Assembly: GCA_034142505.1 (NCBI GenBank)
Contig: JAWZDV010000022.1
Location: 1 to 64,000, forward strand
Direction of reading: 5' to 3'
DNA: 64,000 bases
Source of the DNA: Hungatella_A sp034142505
GTDB taxonomy: Bacteria > Bacillota > Clostridia > Lachnospirales > Lachnospiraceae
This document shows, piece after piece, positions 61,202 to 64,000 of this stretch (positions are counted from its first letter, which is position 1; each line of letters opens with the position of its first letter). The position numbers were made by a program, and so were the translations under genes. Below the pieces are notes generated by a model. The model had not been told where the DNA came from. It saw only the letters and a list, made by a program, of their open reading frames with translations, and searched no databases.

Positions 61202-62482
61202 TTGGACTCAAGTGACGCCATACAGTTGCTTACATTAGTTATTTTAATTTTTTTATCTGCATTTTTTTCTTCATCGGAGACAGCTCTTACAACGGTGAAC
61301 CGGATTCGGATCAGAAACCTGGCGGAAGCGGGGGATGCGAGGGCCATCACGCTCACAAAGGTGATTGAGGACCAGGGTAAGATGCTGAGCGCCATTCTAA
61401 TCGGTAATAACGTCGTGAACTTATACGCGTCCTCGCTGGCGACAACGCTGGCTATCAGCGTATGGGGGAACAAATTCATCGGCGCGGCTACCGGTATCCT
61501 GACTCTTGTGATTCTGGTGTTCGGAGAGATTACACCGAAGACCTTATCTACGTTATCCGCGGAAACCATGTCTTTGCGCTGCGCAAAGATTATTTATGTG
61601 CTGATGCTGGTTTTGACACCGGTGATCTTTGTGGTGAACCAGCTGTCTATGGGAGTGCTGTTCCTGCTCCGGATCGATCCCAATAAAAAGAGGGAGGCCA
61701 TCACCGAGGATGAACTGCGTACCATTGTTGAGGTCAGCCACGAGGAGGGCGTGATTGAGTCTGAAGAGAGAAAAATGATTAACAATGTATTCGACTTTGG
61801 TGAATCGCTGGCGAAAGATATCATGGTGCCTAGAATTGACATGACCTTTGTCAATGTGGACGCGTCCTACCAGGAGCTGATTGATATCTTCCGGGAGGAA
61901 AAGTATACCCGTATCCCGGTGTTTGAGGATACCACCGACAATGTGATCGGTATCATCAACATGAAGGATCTGCTGTTAATCGATGACCATGAGGATTTTA
62001 ACATAAGGAATTTTCTGCGGCAGCCGCTGTATACTTATGAGTTCAAGAAGACGTCGGAGCTGATGATTGAGATGCGGCAGACGTTCAACAATATTGTGAT
62101 TGTGCTGGACGAGTACGGAGCCACGGCGGGACTCATCACTCTGGAGGATATGCTGGAGGAGATTGTCGGGGAGATTCGGGACGAGTATGACGAGGACGAG
62201 GAGGAAAGTCTTGTGGAGGTGGCGCCGGGAGAATACCTGGTGGAAGGCTCTATGAAGCTGGATGACTTAAACGACTGGCTGGGACTGAGCTTGGAGTCTG
62301 AGGATTATGATTCCATCGGCGGCCTGGTGATCGGCCAGCTGGACCACCTGCCTGATGAGGGCGAGGAAGTGACCTGCGAGGGTATCCGTCTGGTGGTGGA
62401 AACTGTGGACAAGAACCGGATTGACCGGATTCGCATGTATCTTCCGCAGAAGGAAGCGGAGGAGACGGAGAACGAAGAATAG
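61202..62482 (+). CDS. CNNM/HlyC-family transporter with CBS domains
   Basis: The 426-aa product has a DUF21 membrane domain (FFSSSETALTTVNRIRIRNL, LIGNNVVNLYASSLA), a CBS pair (about 200-325; DIMVPRIDMTFVNVD, YTRIPVFEDTTDNVIGIIN) and the C-terminal CorC_HlyC domain (residues 340-415). The family is tied to Mg2+ or Co2+ efflux. The start is TTG 61202 behind GAAGGAGTG; no ATG lies nearby in frame. Confidence 0.93.
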   Translation: MDSSDAIQLLTLVILIFLSAFFSSSETALTTVNRIRIRNLAEAGDARAITLTKVIEDQGKMLSAILIGNNVVNLYASSLATTLAISVWGNKFIGAATGILTLVILVFGEITPKTLSTLSAETMSLRCAKIIYVLMLVLTPVIFVVNQLSMGVLFLLRIDPNKKREAITEDELRTIVEVSHEEGVIESEERKMINNVFDFGESLAKDIMVPRIDMTFVNVDASYQELIDIFREEKYTRIPVFEDTTDNVIGIINMKDLLLIDDHEDFNIRNFLRQPLYTYEFKKTSELMIEMRQTFNNIVIVLDEYGATAGLITLEDMLEEIVGEIRDEYDEDEEESLVEVAPGEYLVEGSMKLDDLNDWLGLSLESEDYDSIGGLVIGQLDHLPDEGEEVTCEGIRLVVETVDKNRIDRIRMYLPQKEAEETENEE

Positions 62483-62521
62483 AAGTGCAGACAGCCCGGT
62501 CACACAGAGCCGATGCACTGA

Positions 62522-62582
62522 AAAATAAAAAACAAGCCCCCGGAGGTGTGGAGAATTTCTCCTGCTTCCGGGGGCCTTGTCT
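62522..62582. terminator. Bidirectional terminator between convergent genes
   Basis: A long G+C-rich hairpin (about 62533-62579, GCCCCCGGA paired with TCCGGGGG, one bulge) has an A-run on its left (62521-62532), a strong T-run for the minus strand gene. Confidence 0.8.
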
Positions 62583-62606
62583 TTGCCGGCCGCACACGCT
62601 GCGGTC

Positions 62607-62966
62607 TTAGCTCAGGACGCCGCCGATGACCCCGCTGGCGACGCACATGCCCATAACGGTAAACAACTGTGCCGGCGTGGTGGCGATCCCCCGTTTTAAA
62701 ACCAGGGAGACTAAAAACAGCACGGCGAAATACAGAATTCCCGCCAAAAAACCGCAGAAAAAACGTTTCTGGCGGAATCCCTTCCCCATAAGAAAGCCGC
62801 CCGCCAGGCAGGAGAAGATGTAGACGGCATTGACCGCCATCTGTACCTGGCTTTCTTTCCAGCGCAGTTTATAGAGGGCAAAAGATATGACCACCAGTAA
62901 AATACCGGAAAGAATGTAGGAGAAGAGAAGGGAACGTACAATGACTTTTACTTTGGAAGATTCCAT
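62607..62966 (-). CDS. TIGR04086-like small membrane protein
   Basis: The 119-aa product has four membrane segments, beginning ESSKVKVIVRSLLFSYILSG, then AVNAVYIFSCLAGGFLMGKG, and ends in a glycine-rich segment (GVIGGVLS). It resembles the TIGR04086/YrzE-type membrane proteins of Firmicutes, which have no known function. The ATG at 62966 follows AAGAGG; a longer frame starts at 63077 but lacks a site. Confidence 0.75.
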   Translation of the reverse strand: MESSKVKVIVRSLLFSYILSGILLVVISFALYKLRWKESQVQMAVNAVYIFSCLAGGFLMGKGFRQKRFFCGFLAGILYFAVLFLVSLVLKRGIATTPAQLFTVMGMCVASGVIGGVLS

Positions 62967-63246
62967 AAAACCTCTTACATGGTTGTTTTGTTTCAATATA
63001 TTCAAACAACCGGATAGATATGTCCAAAGAAACCGATTTTGCGGATTTATCTTTGAAATCATTGTTGATAATTCCACTCAAACCCCAAAATGAAATACAA
63101 CTTTTGTGCAAAAAGGATAAAAACATACAACTTTTTCATAAATAATAGAAAAGCTGTTGAAAAAAATCTCACGATTGTGTTAAGGTGTAATCATAAACGT
63201 AACGGGAAGCAAAAGGGAAACTATTTCAGAGAAGAGGAGAATGGAT

Positions 63247-64000
63247 ATGAAAAAGAGAGTATTGGCACTGGGATTAGCATGTATTATGGCGGCAGCTTCA
63301 CTGGCAGGCTGTGGTGAAAAGACAGCTACATGGACGGTGACCTGTCCCTGGGCGCCGTCAGGAGTAGCGGCGATGGTGAGCCAGAAGGCAGCGTCGTTAT
63401 CCACTACATATTCAGACAAAATCATCTTGGTTGCGGATGCGGTAAAAGGTGATGCCGCCACAGTTAATACCTGGGTGGCGGGAACAAAGGCCAATGACCC
63501 GGAACTGGTATTTGCGGGGGAGGGATTATTTTCTATTACATCGATTCTGGACCCGACCAAGATGCAGTTCACCTATGATGATTTTGCGTTTGTAGAGAAT
63601 CTGTATTCTTCTATTTTTGTGATGTCTGCCGATTCCAAACTGGGGATTAAGAGTATTGCGGAAATGGAGGAGTACATGAAAGCCGGCAATGAGATTACGG
63701 TTGCCTGTAACGGCGCAACCGGTTCGGAAGCATTTTTGGCGGCGGCATTATTTGGCGCTATGGGATATGGAAATCAGATGAAGATTGTTGCTTACAGTTC
63801 CGCGGCAGAGGCGGCGCAGGCGGTTGCCAAGGGAGAGACAAACTTTGCGGTATCCCATCAGTCCCAGATCCTGGAGACCTATCAGCAGGACGGCGTGACC
63901 ATCGTATGCGCGTTTGACGGCGAAGACCTGGCTGACGGACCGTTCCAGGGAGTTGAAGGTGTGGGGAAATACGGTTATCCATATTTTAGAAACCGCTGTT
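63247..64000 (+). CDS. Lipoprotein solute-binding protein, incomplete at window end
   Basis: The gene is open to the window end (251 codons visible). The product has a lipoprotein signal (LAGC box at residues 19-22), then WTVTCPWAPSGVAAMVSQKA, IILVADAVKGDAATV and TVACNGATGSEAFLAAALFG, the pattern of the Bug/TctC family that binds tricarboxylates or related acids for TTT transporters. The transport subunits would lie beyond the window. The ATG at 63247 follows AAGAGGAG; ATG 63241 is too close to it. Confidence 0.88.
   Translation, partial: MKKRVLALGLACIMAAASLAGCGEKTATWTVTCPWAPSGVAAMVSQKAASLSTTYSDKIILVADAVKGDAATVNTWVAGTKANDPELVFAGEGLFSITSILDPTKMQFTYDDFAFVENLYSSIFVMSADSKLGIKSIAEMEEYMKAGNEITVACNGATGSEAFLAAALFGAMGYGNQMKIVAYSSAAEAAQAVAKGETNFAVSHQSQILETYQQDGVTIVCAFDGEDLADGPFQGVEGVGKYGYPYFRNRC

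Overview
The window looks like a chromosomal segment of a Gram-positive, probably spore-forming Clostridia bacterium, most likely a Lachnospiraceae (Enterocloster/Hungatella-like). The reasons are strong AGGAGG ribosome sites, frequent GTG/TTG starts, choline-binding-type cell-wall repeats, an LCP ligase, Spo0A-box-like sites and a moderate G+C content. The species cannot be fixed from the sequence alone. No rRNA, tRNA, CRISPR array, integrase or intact transposase was seen.

Region 1 (1-2330). An orphan two-TM macro-domain protein of the ThsA type, a stretch of gene debris, and an orphan OmpR-type response regulator that ends at a strong terminator just before the next operon.

Region 2 (2372-33862, with regulatory and accessory genes to about 40564) is the centre of interest. 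It is a long, tightly packed, same-strand contractile injection system (CIS) locus with sheath, two tubes, a Pvc16-like cap/terminator (DUF4255), a PAAR-like tip (DUF4280), a tail-assembly chaperone with a DUF6760 extension in the -1 frame, two tube/baseplate adaptors, a gp27-like hub, a gp5-like spike, gp25, two J-like wedge proteins and a gpI-like tail protein. There are no capsid, terminase, lysis or integration genes. No CIS-type AAA+ ATPase (Afp15/Pvc15) is present. Five of the six genes that precede the structural genes look membrane-bound or exported: a C-tail membrane protein, a HAMP protein with a degenerate cyclase domain, a membrane MORN-repeat protein, a TolC-like coiled-coil protein and a 1028-aa secreted protein. 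They could form an envelope platform for the injector. The structural genes run by overlaps into a partner-switching module (STAS protein, RsbW-like kinase, membrane SpoIIE-type phosphatase) that encloses a standalone DUF4157 protein. Next come a DUF2156 protein, an EamA transporter, a membrane protein with a kinase-like tail, and an A+T-richer 543-aa protein that is the best cargo candidate.

Region 3 (40600-43900) holds three choline-binding-type repeat proteins, a zinc-ribbon coiled-coil protein, and a small coiled-coil gene behind a palindromic Spo0A-box-like pair.

Region 4 (44100-54720) is a cell-surface glycan cluster: a ThDP enzyme, a sugar epimerase/reductase, three family-2 glycosyltransferases, a polyprenyl-phosphate sugar-phosphate transferase and an LCP ligase. 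A membrane HtrA protease follows.

Region 5 (56928-64000) holds a divergent ClpX, a CspB-like subtilase flanked by two inverted three-hairpin elements whose stems differ in sequence but keep pairing, signal peptidase II, a CNNM/HlyC transporter, a small membrane protein, and the start of a lipoprotein solute-binding protein cut by the window edge.
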